NCBI GenBank assembly: GCA_050950205.1
Contig: JBMNHF010000014.1
Coordinates: 1 to 64,000 of the forward strand
Reading direction: 5' to 3'
Source of the DNA: WRAV01 sp050950205
GTDB lineage: Bacteria > Bacillota > Clostridia > Oscillospirales > Ruminococcaceae
DNA: 64,000 bases
In this document: one piece after another, positions 18,110 through 26,399 of the stretch
Position numbering within the stretch: position 1 is the first letter of the stretch
Layout: every line of letters starts with the position of its first letter
Position numbers and translations under genes: made by a program
Notes under the pieces: generated by a model
The model's database searches: none
What the model saw: only the letters and a program-made list of their open reading frames with translations
What the model was told of the DNA's origin: nothing

Positions 18110-18243
18110 AAAAAGCTTCGGGTTAGTATTACCCTGCGTCGATGCAATGGTATCGGAACACGGACTCACTTCCTTGCGGCCTTGACCCGACAGAAGGCGC
18201 CCTGCCCTTTTCCCCTAAAAGGAGTATAACCACCGCTTTTTTT
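18110..18243 (+). ncRNA. Candidate structured RNA (possibly 6S-like)
   Basis: About 134 bases whose ends pair: AAAAAGC (18110-18116) with GCTTTTT (18235-18241), then GGTTA (18121-18125) with TAACC (18227-18231), across a small internal loop. Inside are a CGAT/ATCG hairpin and a GCCTT/AAGGC terminal hairpin. The 3' end is a seven-T run. A closed end stem, an open centre and conserved-looking blocks (CCCTGCG, CGGACTCACTTCCTTG) recall Firmicute 6S RNA, which I cannot confirm. It lies between a terminator and spoVB. No clear promoter was found, and it could instead be a spoVB leader or attenuator. Confidence 0.38.
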
Positions 18244-18297
18244 GTATAGAGATGATATAGCGACCATTGTCATTTCAAAGGATCTGGAGATTATGGT

Positions 18298-20031
18298 ATG
18301 AGGATAAAAAGACAGAGCTTTTTGCAGGGAGCCATGACATTGACCGCTGCCACCATGGTGGTCAAGGTGATTGGAATGCTCTACCGCATTCCCTTGGGAA
18401 ACCTTTTGGGAGCTTCGGGACTGAGCTATTTTAATTCCGCCTACAGCATTTTTAACCCCATTTACGCCCTGTCCGTTTCGGGGCTTCCAGTGGCGGTTTC
18501 TAAAATGGTTTCGGAGCGGATGGCCCGGCGCCGCTTTGCCGACGTGCGGCGGATTCGCAGGGTCAGCCGCCGCATCTTCCTTCTGCTTGGAGTGGCGGGA
18601 GGACTGCTTCTCTACCTGCTGTCCGGATGGTTTGCCCGCATCATCGGAAATCAGGGAGCGGCCCCCGCCGTTGCGGTGATGGCACCCTCCATACTCTTCT
18701 GCTGCATCATGGCCTCTTACCGCGGCTACTATCAGGGCTTGGGCAACATGACCCCCACTGCCCTTTCCCAGGTGGTGGAATCTCTGGTCAAGTTGTGCTG
18801 CGGTGTCGCCTTTGCCTGGCTGACCTTACAGCGGGGAATGGGAGAATACGCCGCCCAAGGAACGGTGTTTGGGCAGGCTGCCGCTAGCCTTTCGCAGGCG
18901 GAGCAGATGGTGCTGCCCTGGGCGGCGGCCGGAGCCATTTTAGGGGTGACGGTGAGCACAGCGGCGGGAGCGCTATTGCTGTTTTTGCGCAGTGCCTTTC
19001 TGGGAGACGGCATTTCCCGGGAGGAGATTGCCCGGTTTTCTGCCACGGAGAGCAACCGGGAGATTGTCCGGGGCCTGTGGAAGATTGCCCTGCCCATTTG
19101 TCTTGCCTCAGCCTTTTCCTATCTCACCAATCTCATTGATCTTGCCACCATTATGAACCGCATCGGGGTTGCTCTCCACCGGGATGGGGAAGCGGTGCTG
19201 CAAATGTTTGCCGGTGCAGCGGACCACCTCCCCCGGGAGAGTGTACCCTCCTTTCTCTACGGCCTCTTTGCCTATGTGACACCTCTTTTCAACTTGATTC
19301 CCGCCATCACCGCTACTTTAGGGGTGAGTGCTCTGCCCATCCTCACCACTCGGTGGGCTTTGGGAGAGCGCAAGCGGGTGGCGGAACAGTGCGTTCTGGT
19401 TCTCAAGCTGGCGGCTCTGGTAGCCATTCCGGCGGGGATCGGGCTGTTTGCCCTGTCCGAGCCTATTTTGCGCCTGCTTTACTTTGCCCGCCCGGAGGAG
19501 GCGGCTTTGGCTGCCCCTCTGTTGCGGAGCATGGGGCTGGCCGGCATCTTTGTGGGGATCACCACCCCCATGTCCAGCCTGTTTCAGGCGTTGGGCCGGG
19601 CGGACCTTCCCCTTAAGCTGATGGTGGCGGGGGGAGCGGTCAAAATCTGCTGCAACTGGGTGCTGGTAGCCGTTCCTGCCCTCAACATCTATGCAGCACC
19701 GGTGGGCACCTTGCTTTGCTATTTTGTGGTGCTGGCCGGCGGAACGGTCGCCCTGGGGCGGGTTACGGGAACCTCTATTGGGTTGCACCGGGTGCTGATA
19801 AAACCAATGATTAGTGGAATATTATGTGGGATAGCAGCAAATACTTCCTATATGCTGCTGATCAGGGTGTGGGATTCCAGACTGATAACGGTGGTGGCAG
19901 TGGCAATTGGAGCGCTATTTTATGCGGTTTTTGGAGTGTTTTTTAATATAATAACTAAAAATGAAGCGCTGTTCTTGCCAAATGGGAAAAAAATCGGTAA
20001 AATACTTGAAAACCTTTCCCTTTTAAGGTAA
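18298..20031 (+). CDS. spoVB: Polysaccharide/lipid flippase-like stage V sporulation protein B
   Basis: A 577-residue membrane protein of the MOP/MATE-like flippase superfamily with about 14 hydrophobic segments. It begins with the family N-terminus SFLQGAMTLTAATMVVKVIGMLYRIPLG and contains GNMTPTALSQVVESLVKL. In Bacillus, SpoVB is needed for spore cortex synthesis, probably moving lipid-linked precursors. Its identity as SpoVB rather than a general MurJ-like flippase rests on the neighbours, which match the Bacillus yabM-yabR order. ATG 18298 has GGAGA upstream. Confidence 0.82.
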   Translation: MRIKRQSFLQGAMTLTAATMVVKVIGMLYRIPLGNLLGASGLSYFNSAYSIFNPIYALSVSGLPVAVSKMVSERMARRRFADVRRIRRVSRRIFLLLGVAGGLLLYLLSGWFARIIGNQGAAPAVAVMAPSILFCCIMASYRGYYQGLGNMTPTALSQVVESLVKLCCGVAFAWLTLQRGMGEYAAQGTVFGQAAASLSQAEQMVLPWAAAGAILGVTVSTAAGALLLFLRSAFLGDGISREEIARFSATESNREIVRGLWKIALPICLASAFSYLTNLIDLATIMNRIGVALHRDGEAVLQMFAGAADHLPRESVPSFLYGLFAYVTPLFNLIPAITATLGVSALPILTTRWALGERKRVAEQCVLVLKLAALVAIPAGIGLFALSEPILRLLYFARPEEAALAAPLLRSMGLAGIFVGITTPMSSLFQALGRADLPLKLMVAGGAVKICCNWVLVAVPALNIYAAPVGTLLCYFVVLAGGTVALGRVTGTSIGLHRVLIKPMISGILCGIAANTSYMLLIRVWDSRLITVVAVAIGALFYAVFGVFFNIITKNEALFLPNGKKIGKILENLSLLR

Positions 20032-20112
20032 TATGGACTAGATTTCAGTTGTCTGAAAAGGATGTGAGTAGTAATCTTTCGGCAGAAAGAACGTTACGCA
20101 ATAGAGGACCTT

Positions 20113-20868
20113 GTGTCTATTATGGAGCTGCTCCGGTCGGAAAAAGGATGCCCTTGGGACAGAGAGCAGACCCACCACACCATTCGGAGTAACTTTATCG
20201 AAGAAACCTACGAGGTTGTGGAGGCCATAGACAACGAGGACACGGAGTTGCTTAAAGAGGAATTGGGAGACGTGCTGCTACAGGTTGTCTTCCACGCTCA
20301 AATGGAAAAGGAAGCCGGCAGCTTCGACTTTAGCGACGTTTGTGACGGTATCTGCAAGAAATTGATACTCCGCCATCCTCATATCTTTGCCGATGAAAAG
20401 GCAGGTACTTCGCAGGAAGTGCTCAGAAACTGGGATGCCATTAAGCGAGCGGAAAAGCACAGAGACACTGTAGCCGATTCGCTCAAAAGTGTGCCCCGTC
20501 CTCTGCCTGCCTTGATGCGTTCTGCCAAGGTGCAAAACCGAGCTGCCAAATGTGGTTTTGATTACCCCGATCCCGCCATGGCTTTGGGGGATCTTCGCAG
20601 CGAGGTGGACGAGCTGACAGAGGCTCTGGAGCAGGGAGACAGGCAAGCTGTAGAAGAGGAACTGGGAGATTTGCTTTTTTCTGCTGTCAATGTATCTCGC
20701 CTTATGCAGATCGATCCGGAGCAGGCTCTTACCAAATCCTGCGATAAATTTATCCGGCGTTTTGAACAGGTGGAGAGATTGGCTACGGCAAAAGGAATTG
20801 AAATTGAAAAAGCACAGATCCAAGTTCTGGACAACCTCTGGAAAGAGGCAAAAAAACTGAACAAATAA
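20113..20868 (+). CDS. mazG: Nucleoside triphosphate pyrophosphohydrolase MazG
   Basis: A 251-residue tandem-domain MazG. It hydrolyses NTPs/dNTPs to monophosphates and limits non-canonical or excess nucleotides. The first domain carries CPWDREQTH and the metal-binding EETYEVVEAI...EELGDVLLQVVFHA. The second repeats the pattern (EVDELTEALEQ...EEELGDLLFSAVNVSRL). GTG 20113 follows GAGG at six bases. Family-like codons (RYAIEDL) continue upstream in frame without a usable start. It lies between spoVB and HU, the usual clostridial order. Confidence 0.9.
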   Translation: MSIMELLRSEKGCPWDREQTHHTIRSNFIEETYEVVEAIDNEDTELLKEELGDVLLQVVFHAQMEKEAGSFDFSDVCDGICKKLILRHPHIFADEKAGTSQEVLRNWDAIKRAEKHRDTVADSLKSVPRPLPALMRSAKVQNRAAKCGFDYPDPAMALGDLRSEVDELTEALEQGDRQAVEEELGDLLFSAVNVSRLMQIDPEQALTKSCDKFIRRFEQVERLATAKGIEIEKAQIQVLDNLWKEAKKLNK

Positions 20869-20885
20869 CTTTGGAGGTATTAGAA

Positions 20886-21161
20886 ATGACAAAGGCAGAA
20901 TTGATCAGCGCTGTAGCCGAAAAATCCAATCTTACCAAAAAGGACAGCGAAAAAGCGGTTACCGCTGTGATCGAAGCGATCACCGAGGCTCTGGTAAATG
21001 GGGAAAAAGTTTCTCTGGTTGGATTCGGTACATTTGAGGTGAAGGACAGAGCTGCTCGAAAGGGCATCAATCCCCGCACCAAGGAGCCCATGCCGATTCC
21101 TGCCAGCAAGCTGCCTGCATTTAAGGCCGGCAAAGCCCTCAAGGAAGCTGTCGCGAAGTAA
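20886..21161 (+). CDS. hup: HU-family DNA-binding protein
   Basis: A 91-residue nucleoid protein, full length, with the HU core LVGFGTFEVKDRAARKGINPRTKEPM and the beta-arm proline region. It bends and compacts DNA as a dimer. ATG 20886 follows TGGAGGT by eight bases. It lies 17 bases after mazG and ends in a strong terminator, so it may also be transcribed at high level from the upstream operon. Confidence 0.95.
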   Translation: MTKAELISAVAEKSNLTKKDSEKAVTAVIEAITEALVNGEKVSLVGFGTFEVKDRAARKGINPRTKEPMPIPASKLPAFKAGKALKEAVAK

Positions 21162-21190
21162 TGCCTCTGTTTGTTAGGGTGATAACTCTG

Positions 21191-21221
21191 GGAGCCGTAT
21201 AGTGCGGCTCCTTCTTTTTTT
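21191..21221 (+). terminator. Terminator after the HU gene
   Basis: Perfect 7-bp stem GGAGCCG/CGGCTCC with a 7-base loop, followed by TTCTTTTTTT. Confidence 0.9.
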
Positions 21222-21300
21222 AAAACCGGATCGTGCCTACAGCAGCCTGTCTGCAAGTGTTTTGCAGAGATGCTGCCAGCGAGTTTTAGGGAGGAAAATC

Positions 21301-21546
21301 ATGAGACTGGATAAATATCTAAAAGTTTCTCGCCTGATTAAGCGGCGCACCGTAGCCAATGAGGCCTGCGATGCCGGCCGGATTACCGTAAACGGCAGGG
21401 TGGCTCGGGCCTCCTACCAGGTGAAGGAAGGGGACCTGATTGAAATTGCACTGGGACAGCGGCCTCTCAAGGTCAAAGTGCTGGAAGTGCGGGAGCACGT
21501 TGCCAAGGAGGGGGCTCCGGGGCTTTACCAGGTCATAGAGGACTAA
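21301..21546 (+). CDS. rqcP: S4-domain RNA-binding protein RqcP (YabO)
   Basis: An 81-residue protein that is essentially one S4 domain (MRLDKYLKVSRLIKRRTVANEACDAGRI...). In Bacillus, RqcP binds stalled 50S subunits and works with RqcH in C-terminal alanine tailing during ribosome quality control. ATG 21301 follows GGGAGG by seven bases. Its place between HU/mazG and yabP supports orthology to YabO rather than to proteobacterial Hsp15. Confidence 0.88.
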   Translation: MRLDKYLKVSRLIKRRTVANEACDAGRITVNGRVARASYQVKEGDLIEIALGQRPLKVKVLEVREHVAKEGAPGLYQVIED

Positions 21547-21588
21547 GCGTTCAATATAAGGGCAATCGGTGCCATGTAGCATTGCCTG

Positions 21589-21619
21589 TTTCTAAACCAT
21601 CCTTGTCCCGCATATACAT
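21589..21619 (+). promoter_or_regulatory. Putative sigma-E promoter of yabP-yabQ
   Basis: TTTCTAAA, 14 bases, then CATATACAT (21611-21619). The -10 is identical to that of spoIIM and the spacing is the same. It lies 36 bases before the yabP start. yabPQ is sigma-E controlled in Bacillus. Confidence 0.5.
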
Positions 21620-21655
21620 AATAGGGAAGTATTGTGTGTATGGGAGGCAGGAAAG

Positions 21656-21940
21656 ATGGCAGAAGAGAAAAAGGTGTTCAAAACAGCCCACAACGTCATC
21701 ATGGAAAGCCGTAGAAACCTTACGGTGACCGGAGTGATGGATATCGACAGCTTTGATGAAGAAAGCGTCATTGTCTTTACCGAGCAGGGAGAGTTGACCA
21801 TTCGGGGGGTCAACCTGCATATTAACAAAATTGATGTCAACACCGGCGATCTTTCCATGGAAGGGGAGATCGAGGGCCTTTACTATTCCGAGAACCGACC
21901 TCAGAAGGGTGGAGGCTTCTTTTCGAAGCTGTTCCGGTAA
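21656..21940 (+). CDS. yabP: Sporulation protein YabP
   Basis: A 94-residue YabP/YqfC-family protein (HNVIMESRRNLTVTGVMDIDSFDEESVIVFTEQG...), small and beta-rich. In Bacillus it is made in the mother cell and is needed for sporulation together with YabQ. ATG 21656 is chosen for GGGAGG upstream. yabQ follows 15 bp later. Confidence 0.88.
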   Translation: MAEEKKVFKTAHNVIMESRRNLTVTGVMDIDSFDEESVIVFTEQGELTIRGVNLHINKIDVNTGDLSMEGEIEGLYYSENRPQKGGGFFSKLFR

Positions 21941-21955
21941 GGGGGCGGCAGCGTC

Positions 21956-22522
21956 TTGGAACTGGGGATTTATCTGGCGGAGCAGACCCTTCATTTTTTA
22001 CAGTCCATTCTGCTGGGCGCTGTGTTTGGCCTTTTGTACGATGCTTTTCGCATCACCCGCATTGCGGTAAAAACCCCGCGGGGGGTCGTTTTTGCCGAGG
22101 ATGTCCTATTTTTTATGGTTTGCGCCATATTATCCTTTTTCTTCCTGATGAGCACTCTGGACGGCCAGCTCAGACTTTTTCTCTTTGTGGGCATCGGCTT
22201 GGGGGCTTTGCTCTACTCCCTTACTTTGGGAGTGGTGGTGATGAAGGTCAGCCAGGCTATCATCCAAGCAATCAAGGCGGTATTGCGTTTTATCATTCGC
22301 CTGTTTTTCCGGCCTGTTTATCGCCTGATTTACTGGATTTGCAGGCAATTTCTCCGCCCGGTTCGCTTTTTAGCGGACTTTTGGAAAAAAACATACCAAA
22401 GATGCAAATATCGCTTGAAAGTGCAATGCAAAGTGTTGTATAATCGACTGAGAAGTATGCTGATGTCAAAAGTCTTTAGGATGAGGAAATCTGCCCATGG
22501 CGCGCAAAAAAACAAGCCGTAA
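21956..22522 (+). CDS. yabQ: Spore cortex biosynthesis protein YabQ
   Basis: A 188-residue membrane protein. Four hydrophobic segments lie in the N-terminal ~110 residues, followed by a very basic, arginine/lysine-rich C-terminal tail. The YabQ core (LLGAVFGLLYDAFRI) is clear. YabQ is required for cortex formation in Bacillus. It starts at TTG 21956 with a G-rich ribosome site about ten bases upstream. Its last 26 bases overlap divIC. Confidence 0.85.
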   Translation: MELGIYLAEQTLHFLQSILLGAVFGLLYDAFRITRIAVKTPRGVVFAEDVLFFMVCAILSFFFLMSTLDGQLRLFLFVGIGLGALLYSLTLGVVVMKVSQAIIQAIKAVLRFIIRLFFRPVYRLIYWICRQFLRPVRFLADFWKKTYQRCKYRLKVQCKVLYNRLRSMLMSKVFRMRKSAHGAQKNKP

Positions 22523-22787
22523 AAATTTGATATTCCGAATTTGTATTTTTGCATTTGTGGCATATGCGGCGGTGCTTTTAATTGATTTGCAAGTAACACT
22601 TGCCTCACGCAAGCAGGAGTTGGCAGAACTGCAGAACAAATACGAGATAAAGCGCATCGCCAACAAGGAGCTGGAACTGCAGCTCCAACAGGGGAAGAAT
22701 GAGGAGTATATCGAGCGCATTGCCAGAGAAAAACTGGACTATGTTGCTCCCGACGAAAAGGTATACATTGATATTTCCGGAAGCTAG
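22497..22787 (+). CDS. divIC: Septum formation initiator DivIC/FtsB family
   Basis: A 96-residue bitopic protein: a short basic N-terminus, one transmembrane helix (about residues 12-30), then a leucine-rich coiled coil and the family ending EEYIERIAREKLDYVAPDE. It works with FtsL and DivIB at the division septum. ATG 22497 lies inside the end of yabQ, so translation is probably coupled. Confidence 0.88.
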   Translation: MARKKTSRKNLIFRICIFAFVAYAAVLLIDLQVTLASRKQELAELQNKYEIKRIANKELELQLQQGKNEEYIERIAREKLDYVAPDEKVYIDISGS

Positions 22788-22856
22788 GTCGCCAAAAGCG
22801 CCCAGTGAATATAGTTTGAGAGAATGTTTTGATACCAAGGAGGAAATTTTAATTAT

Positions 22857-23315
22857 ATGCAGCTTGAAATAGGTGCGATTGTTGAGGGTAAGGTAACCGG
22901 CATTACAAATTTTGGGGCTTTTGTGGAGCTTCCGGGCGGCAAGACTGGAATGGTTCATATTTCGGAAGTATCCAATGCCTATGTGAAGGAAATTAGCGAT
23001 CACCTCAGTGAAAATCAGGTGGTTCGGGTTAAAGTCCTCAAGATTTCCCCTGATGGCAAAATAAGCCTTTCCATTAAAAAATGCATGGAAAACCAGCAAC
23101 CTCAATCAGACCCTCAGGACCAATCCCGTTCACAGGCACCGCGCAGAAACTATCCCAGAAGAGATATGGGATGGCAGGGGATTAAAAAAGCACCGGAGGG
23201 CGGTTCTTTCGAGGATATGCTGTCCAGGTTTAAGCAGACCAGCGAAGACAAAATGTCCGATCTCAAACGCAGTGTGGATATCCGCAGAAGTTCCCGCCGG
23301 GGACCATCCCGCTGA
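22857..23315 (+). CDS. yabR: S1 RNA-binding domain protein YabR
   Basis: A 152-residue protein with an N-terminal S1 domain (residues ~1-75: GAIVEGKVTGITNFGAFVELPGGKTGMVHISEVS). The hydrophilic, probably disordered tail is rich in Gln, Ser and Arg and ends RRSSRRGPSR. ATG 22857 follows AAGGAGG at ten bases. It closes the yabM-yabR block. Function unknown beyond RNA binding. Confidence 0.88.
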   Translation: MQLEIGAIVEGKVTGITNFGAFVELPGGKTGMVHISEVSNAYVKEISDHLSENQVVRVKVLKISPDGKISLSIKKCMENQQPQSDPQDQSRSQAPRRNYPRRDMGWQGIKKAPEGGSFEDMLSRFKQTSEDKMSDLKRSVDIRRSSRRGPSR

Positions 23316-23331
23316 TTGCTGTTTTGTATGG

Positions 23332-23363
23332 GCAGGGCGCCTTGTGGCGTCCTGCTTTTTGTT
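23332..23363 (+). terminator. Terminator after yabR
   Basis: GCAGGGCGCC/GGCGTCCTGC stem (one non-Watson-Crick pair) with a 4-base loop, followed by TTTTTGTTT. Confidence 0.88.
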
Positions 23364-23458
23364 TACCTAGTTTTCAATCGATTTAAGGTGTTTTGGGGCG
23401 AAATCTAAATTATTCACAAAAAATTCTCGGGCAGGACTATCCTTTTTCACCAAAAATA

Positions 23459-23467
23459 TGGTATACT
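23459..23467 (+). promoter_or_regulatory. Extended -10 element upstream of hpf
   Basis: TGGTATACT, an extended -10 identical to that before rel. No good -35 is visible. It lies about 57 bases before the hpf start. Confidence 0.45.
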
Positions 23468-23524
23468 AAATAGGCAAGACATGCCATTTCAGCAAGACCG
23501 AATACTTGCAAAGGAGCTGAGCCC

Positions 23525-24052
23525 ATGACAATTAAGACGATTGCACGCAATACCACGGTGCGGGATTCTTTTAAGAAAAGCCTGGACAAAAAGCTTGCCA
23601 AGCTGGACCGGTTTTTTGACGATTCCGCTGTTGCCACCGTTACCGTGATCCACGAAAGTGGAAGGGAAACGGTAGAGGTTACCATCAAATCCGGCGGTAT
23701 GTATTTCCGGGCAGAAAAAACCACCAACGACAGGCTGGACAGTCTGGATGCCGTGGTGGACGCTCTCTTTCGCCAAATTGTAAAAAACAAGTCTAAGCTG
23801 GAAAAACGGTTGCGCAAATCCGCCTTTGACGAAGGTTATGACGACGACTTTATCGGCTCTCAAAGCACTTACGAAATCGTCAAATCCAAGCGGTTTCATG
23901 TCAAGCCCATGGATGTAGAAGAGGCGATTCTTCAGATGAACTTGGTTGGTCACAACTTCTACATGTTCCGCAATGCCCAAGGGGGAGACATTTGTGTCGT
24001 TTACCGCCGCAACGATGGAAACTACGGCCTGTTAGAGCCGGAAGATGAATAA
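23525..24052 (+). CDS. hpf: Ribosome hibernation-promoting factor, long form
   Basis: A 175-residue long HPF. The N-terminal ribosome-binding domain (residues ~1-105) is followed by the C-terminal dimerisation domain (EIVKSKRFHVKPMDVEEAILQMNLVGHNFYMFRNA...). It joins 70S ribosomes into inactive 100S dimers under slow growth. ATG 23525 follows AAAGGAG. It is monocistronic with its own promoter and terminator. Confidence 0.95.
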   Translation: MTIKTIARNTTVRDSFKKSLDKKLAKLDRFFDDSAVATVTVIHESGRETVEVTIKSGGMYFRAEKTTNDRLDSLDAVVDALFRQIVKNKSKLEKRLRKSAFDEGYDDDFIGSQSTYEIVKSKRFHVKPMDVEEAILQMNLVGHNFYMFRNAQGGDICVVYRRNDGNYGLLEPEDE

Positions 24053-24073
24053 ACAAAGCAATAGCTAAAAACA

Positions 24074-24106
24074 AAAAGGTCCTGCCTAATTTAGGCAGGA
24101 CCTTTT
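24074..24106 (+). terminator. Terminator after hpf
   Basis: A perfect 15-bp stem (AAAAGGTCCTGCCTA and its complement) with a 3-base loop, ending in TTTT. The A/T ends suggest it can act on both strands. Confidence 0.9.
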
Positions 24107-24268
24107 GCGTCGGGTGTTGTTCTCCTGTGCTTTACAGCATCGTCGAGGATGCTCTCTTGTCCTCTGTATTGCCGGTTTTAGTCTATGGGATGGTATCTCC
24201 TCTGCCGCAGAAGCAGACTTCAGGCTGGCTGGAATGGAAAGCTTTGCTTGCGGGACATCGCAGTTCAT

Positions 24269-24865
24269 CTAATCCCGGAACATTACGGTAACCACAAGAT
24301 AGACGCAGCAAAGCAAAAGGGTAAAATTAGCCACTCCTCGCAACAGCAGCAGCACCGATAAGGCAAAAAGGGGAGTGAGCAGGGCAAAGCTGATGATGCG
24401 GGAAATATTTCTTGCCACGCCGGGTGGAAATAGGATATCGCAAAGACAGCGCAGAATCTGCCCGCCGTCCAACTGGCCTGCCGGCAGCAGGTTAAAGAGA
24501 GCCACCGCCAGATTAGAAGCAACCATCAGCATGGTGCGCATGGACTGAAAAGCCATCCTCCAAAGAAAAAAAGCTGCCAGGAGATTGGCGGCTACTCCGG
24601 CGCAGGCCACCGCCAATTCCCGCGGGTAGGAGAGGTGGGAACTGCGGGTGCGAATGGTGATGCTGGCCGGGCCAAAGTAAACCTCTGCCACCGGAATTTT
24701 TAGCCATGCCAACACCACCAGGTGCCCCACCTCGTGAATCAGCACGGGTAGGGCCAAATAGAGCAATAGCGCCTGGTGGTTGAGCAAGGCAAAACAGGTA
24801 ATTACCGCAAAAAACCAAAAATCAAACACCAACCGCAACCGGCCCAGATGCAGTGTCAAATTCAC
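24269..24865 (-). CDS. spoIVFB: M50-family (site-2-type) membrane metalloprotease, SpoIVFB-like
   Basis: A 198-residue polytopic protein with the zinc motif HEVGH (about residues 44-48) and the distal ligand motif NLLPAGQLDGGQIL. This is the compact S2P architecture of SpoIVFB, the mother-cell protease that activates pro-sigma-K. It overlaps the M23-domain gene upstream by four bases (ATGA), matching the Bacillus spoIVFA-spoIVFB order. The substrate is not visible in this window, so the gene name is by analogy. Confidence 0.78.
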   Translation of the reverse strand: MNLTLHLGRLRLVFDFWFFAVITCFALLNHQALLLYLALPVLIHEVGHLVVLAWLKIPVAEVYFGPASITIRTRSSHLSYPRELAVACAGVAANLLAAFFLWRMAFQSMRTMLMVASNLAVALFNLLPAGQLDGGQILRCLCDILFPPGVARNISRIISFALLTPLFALSVLLLLRGVANFTLLLCCVYLVVTVMFRD

Positions 24866-25743
24866 TCCACCAGCTCCAGGTAATCACTTAAAATCCAGTA
24901 AGGATCGGCAAACTGCTCCTCCACAATCACCGAAAAGTGCAGGTGGGGTCCGGTTGCCAGGCCGGTTTTTCCCACCAACGCAATGCGCTCTCCCTGCCGC
25001 ACCGCCATTCCCTCTTTGGCGATGATTTGGGAGCAGTGAGCGTAAAAGGTTTTGAGGTTGGTGGCATGCTGCAGAACGATGTAATTTCCGTAAACAGAAG
25101 AATACCCCACCTCCACCACCTCACCGGGCAGAGCCGCCAAAATGCCTCGGCCCTCCGGCGCTGCCACATCAATGCCGTTGTGAAAATCCACCTTGCCATC
25201 TACAGGATGAAGCCGATAGGCAAAGGGAGAGGTGACCTCCCCTGCAATCGGCGGCCGAGCACTGCCGGCCAGATAGACCGGAGCCAGTGTGTTTCCGTCA
25301 GGGGCTTCCATTTGTTGAGTCAAATTTCCGCCCATGGCAAAGGGAACCTGTCTGGTAGAGATTTCTTGAGGCGCCAGATAGCTGTAACCAAAGCTCTCTT
25401 GATCGGGAGAAGGCGGAGGAGCAGGTGTTTGTTCCGGAGAATCTCCACCCCAAAGCACCCGGCGCAGAAAATTTTCCACCGAGGTAAAAAAGCTCTGGCT
25501 GATATCTCCCAGCTCCTGAAAATAGGCGGCCAGCTGCTCTCCACTGGTGTCGTTTACCAGATGGATAAACTCCTGCTTAAACTGCCCGTATTTTTCTTGG
25601 TTGATCTTCTTGGCCGTTCCGGCGGCAATCAGCAGAATGATGCAGATGATGATTTGTACCGTCAGTGCTACGGCAACAGCATCCACCTCTTCATCGATGC
25701 GGCGGTTCCGAGAGCGAAAGCGATAATCCCTTCTTCTATCCAC
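24862..25743 (-). CDS. spoIVFA: Membrane-anchored M23/LytM-domain protein, SpoIVFA-like
   Basis: A 293-residue protein: a basic cytoplasmic N-terminus, one membrane helix (about residues 24-45), a Pro-rich linker and a C-terminal LytM domain (about 165-290). The metal-ligand motifs HNGID and HLHF are intact, so it could be an active endopeptidase. It starts at GTG 25743, nine bases after GGGGAGGAG. Paired with an M50 protease it resembles SpoIVFA, which anchors and restrains SpoIVFB; a SpoIIQ-like role is the alternative. Confidence 0.72.
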   Translation of the reverse strand: MDRRRDYRFRSRNRRIDEEVDAVAVALTVQIIICIILLIAAGTAKKINQEKYGQFKQEFIHLVNDTSGEQLAAYFQELGDISQSFFTSVENFLRRVLWGGDSPEQTPAPPPSPDQESFGYSYLAPQEISTRQVPFAMGGNLTQQMEAPDGNTLAPVYLAGSARPPIAGEVTSPFAYRLHPVDGKVDFHNGIDVAAPEGRGILAALPGEVVEVGYSSVYGNYIVLQHATNLKTFYAHCSQIIAKEGMAVRQGERIALVGKTGLATGPHLHFSVIVEEQFADPYWILSDYLELVE

Positions 25744-25885
25744 GTTTTTTAACTCCTCCCCTTTGTTACAGCATGTCTTACTCCATACTTATTCACAAAG
25801 AGGAGGAAAAATGCTAGGACACCGGACGGTTTGGGGAAGAAGCTTGCCAGTCCCGTCCCATACAGCCGGCTGTGTTCTCACAACC

Positions 25886-25910
25886 AAAAAAAAGGACGCC
25901 TTAGGCGTCC
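25886..25910 (-). terminator. Terminator after the Hpt gene
   Basis: On the minus strand GGACGCC, 3-base loop, GGCGTCC, then eight Ts. Confidence 0.92.
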
Positions 25911-25945
25911 GGGTCAAAAAGAATAAATAGTGAGCAAAGGGAAAA

Positions 25946-26293
25946 TCAGCTGCGGGAAGGGGAGGGGATCAAATCCTGGATTTGGTGCAGAGTTTCCGCC
26001 AAGGCTTGCCGATACTCCTCCACCAAAGCCGGATCAACTCTGTTTTGCCGGCACTGAACCAGCAGCCGGGAAGTGATATCAAACACTTTGGCAAGGGCAA
26101 GATTCCCACTCATTCCCTTGATGGCATGAACCGCACGGGCTGCTTCATCGGTATCTCCTGCCGCTATGGCATCCTCCAGTTTCTGAAATTCCTCGCTGTC
26201 GGCAAACATTCCCAAAAGACGCAGGTAAAGCGGTTGGTTATTCCTCACCCGGGAAAGGCCGGCTTGATAGTCGATATAGGGATGGTTTGTCAC
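25946..26293 (-). CDS. Orphan Hpt (histidine phosphotransfer) domain protein
   Basis: A 115-residue helical protein with the Hpt motif AVHAIKGMSGNLAL; its histidine is the expected phospho-acceptor. GTG 26293 is chosen because AGGAGG lies six bases upstream; the frame extends to 26341 without a ribosome site. Hpt proteins relay phosphate between receiver domains. No sensor kinase or receiver is nearby, so its partner must be encoded elsewhere. rpoN lies 107 bp upstream on the same strand. Confidence 0.82.
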   Translation of the reverse strand: MTNHPYIDYQAGLSRVRNNQPLYLRLLGMFADSEEFQKLEDAIAAGDTDEAARAVHAIKGMSGNLALAKVFDITSRLLVQCRQNRVDPALVEEYRQALAETLHQIQDLIPSPSRS

Positions 26294-26399
26294 ACATCCA
26301 GCCTCCTTATCCAATGAAGTGAAACAACCTCTTTCCAGCATAACAATTTATGACAAGTTTTTCAAGGTAAAATCCTATTTATATAGCACTTTGCCCTGC

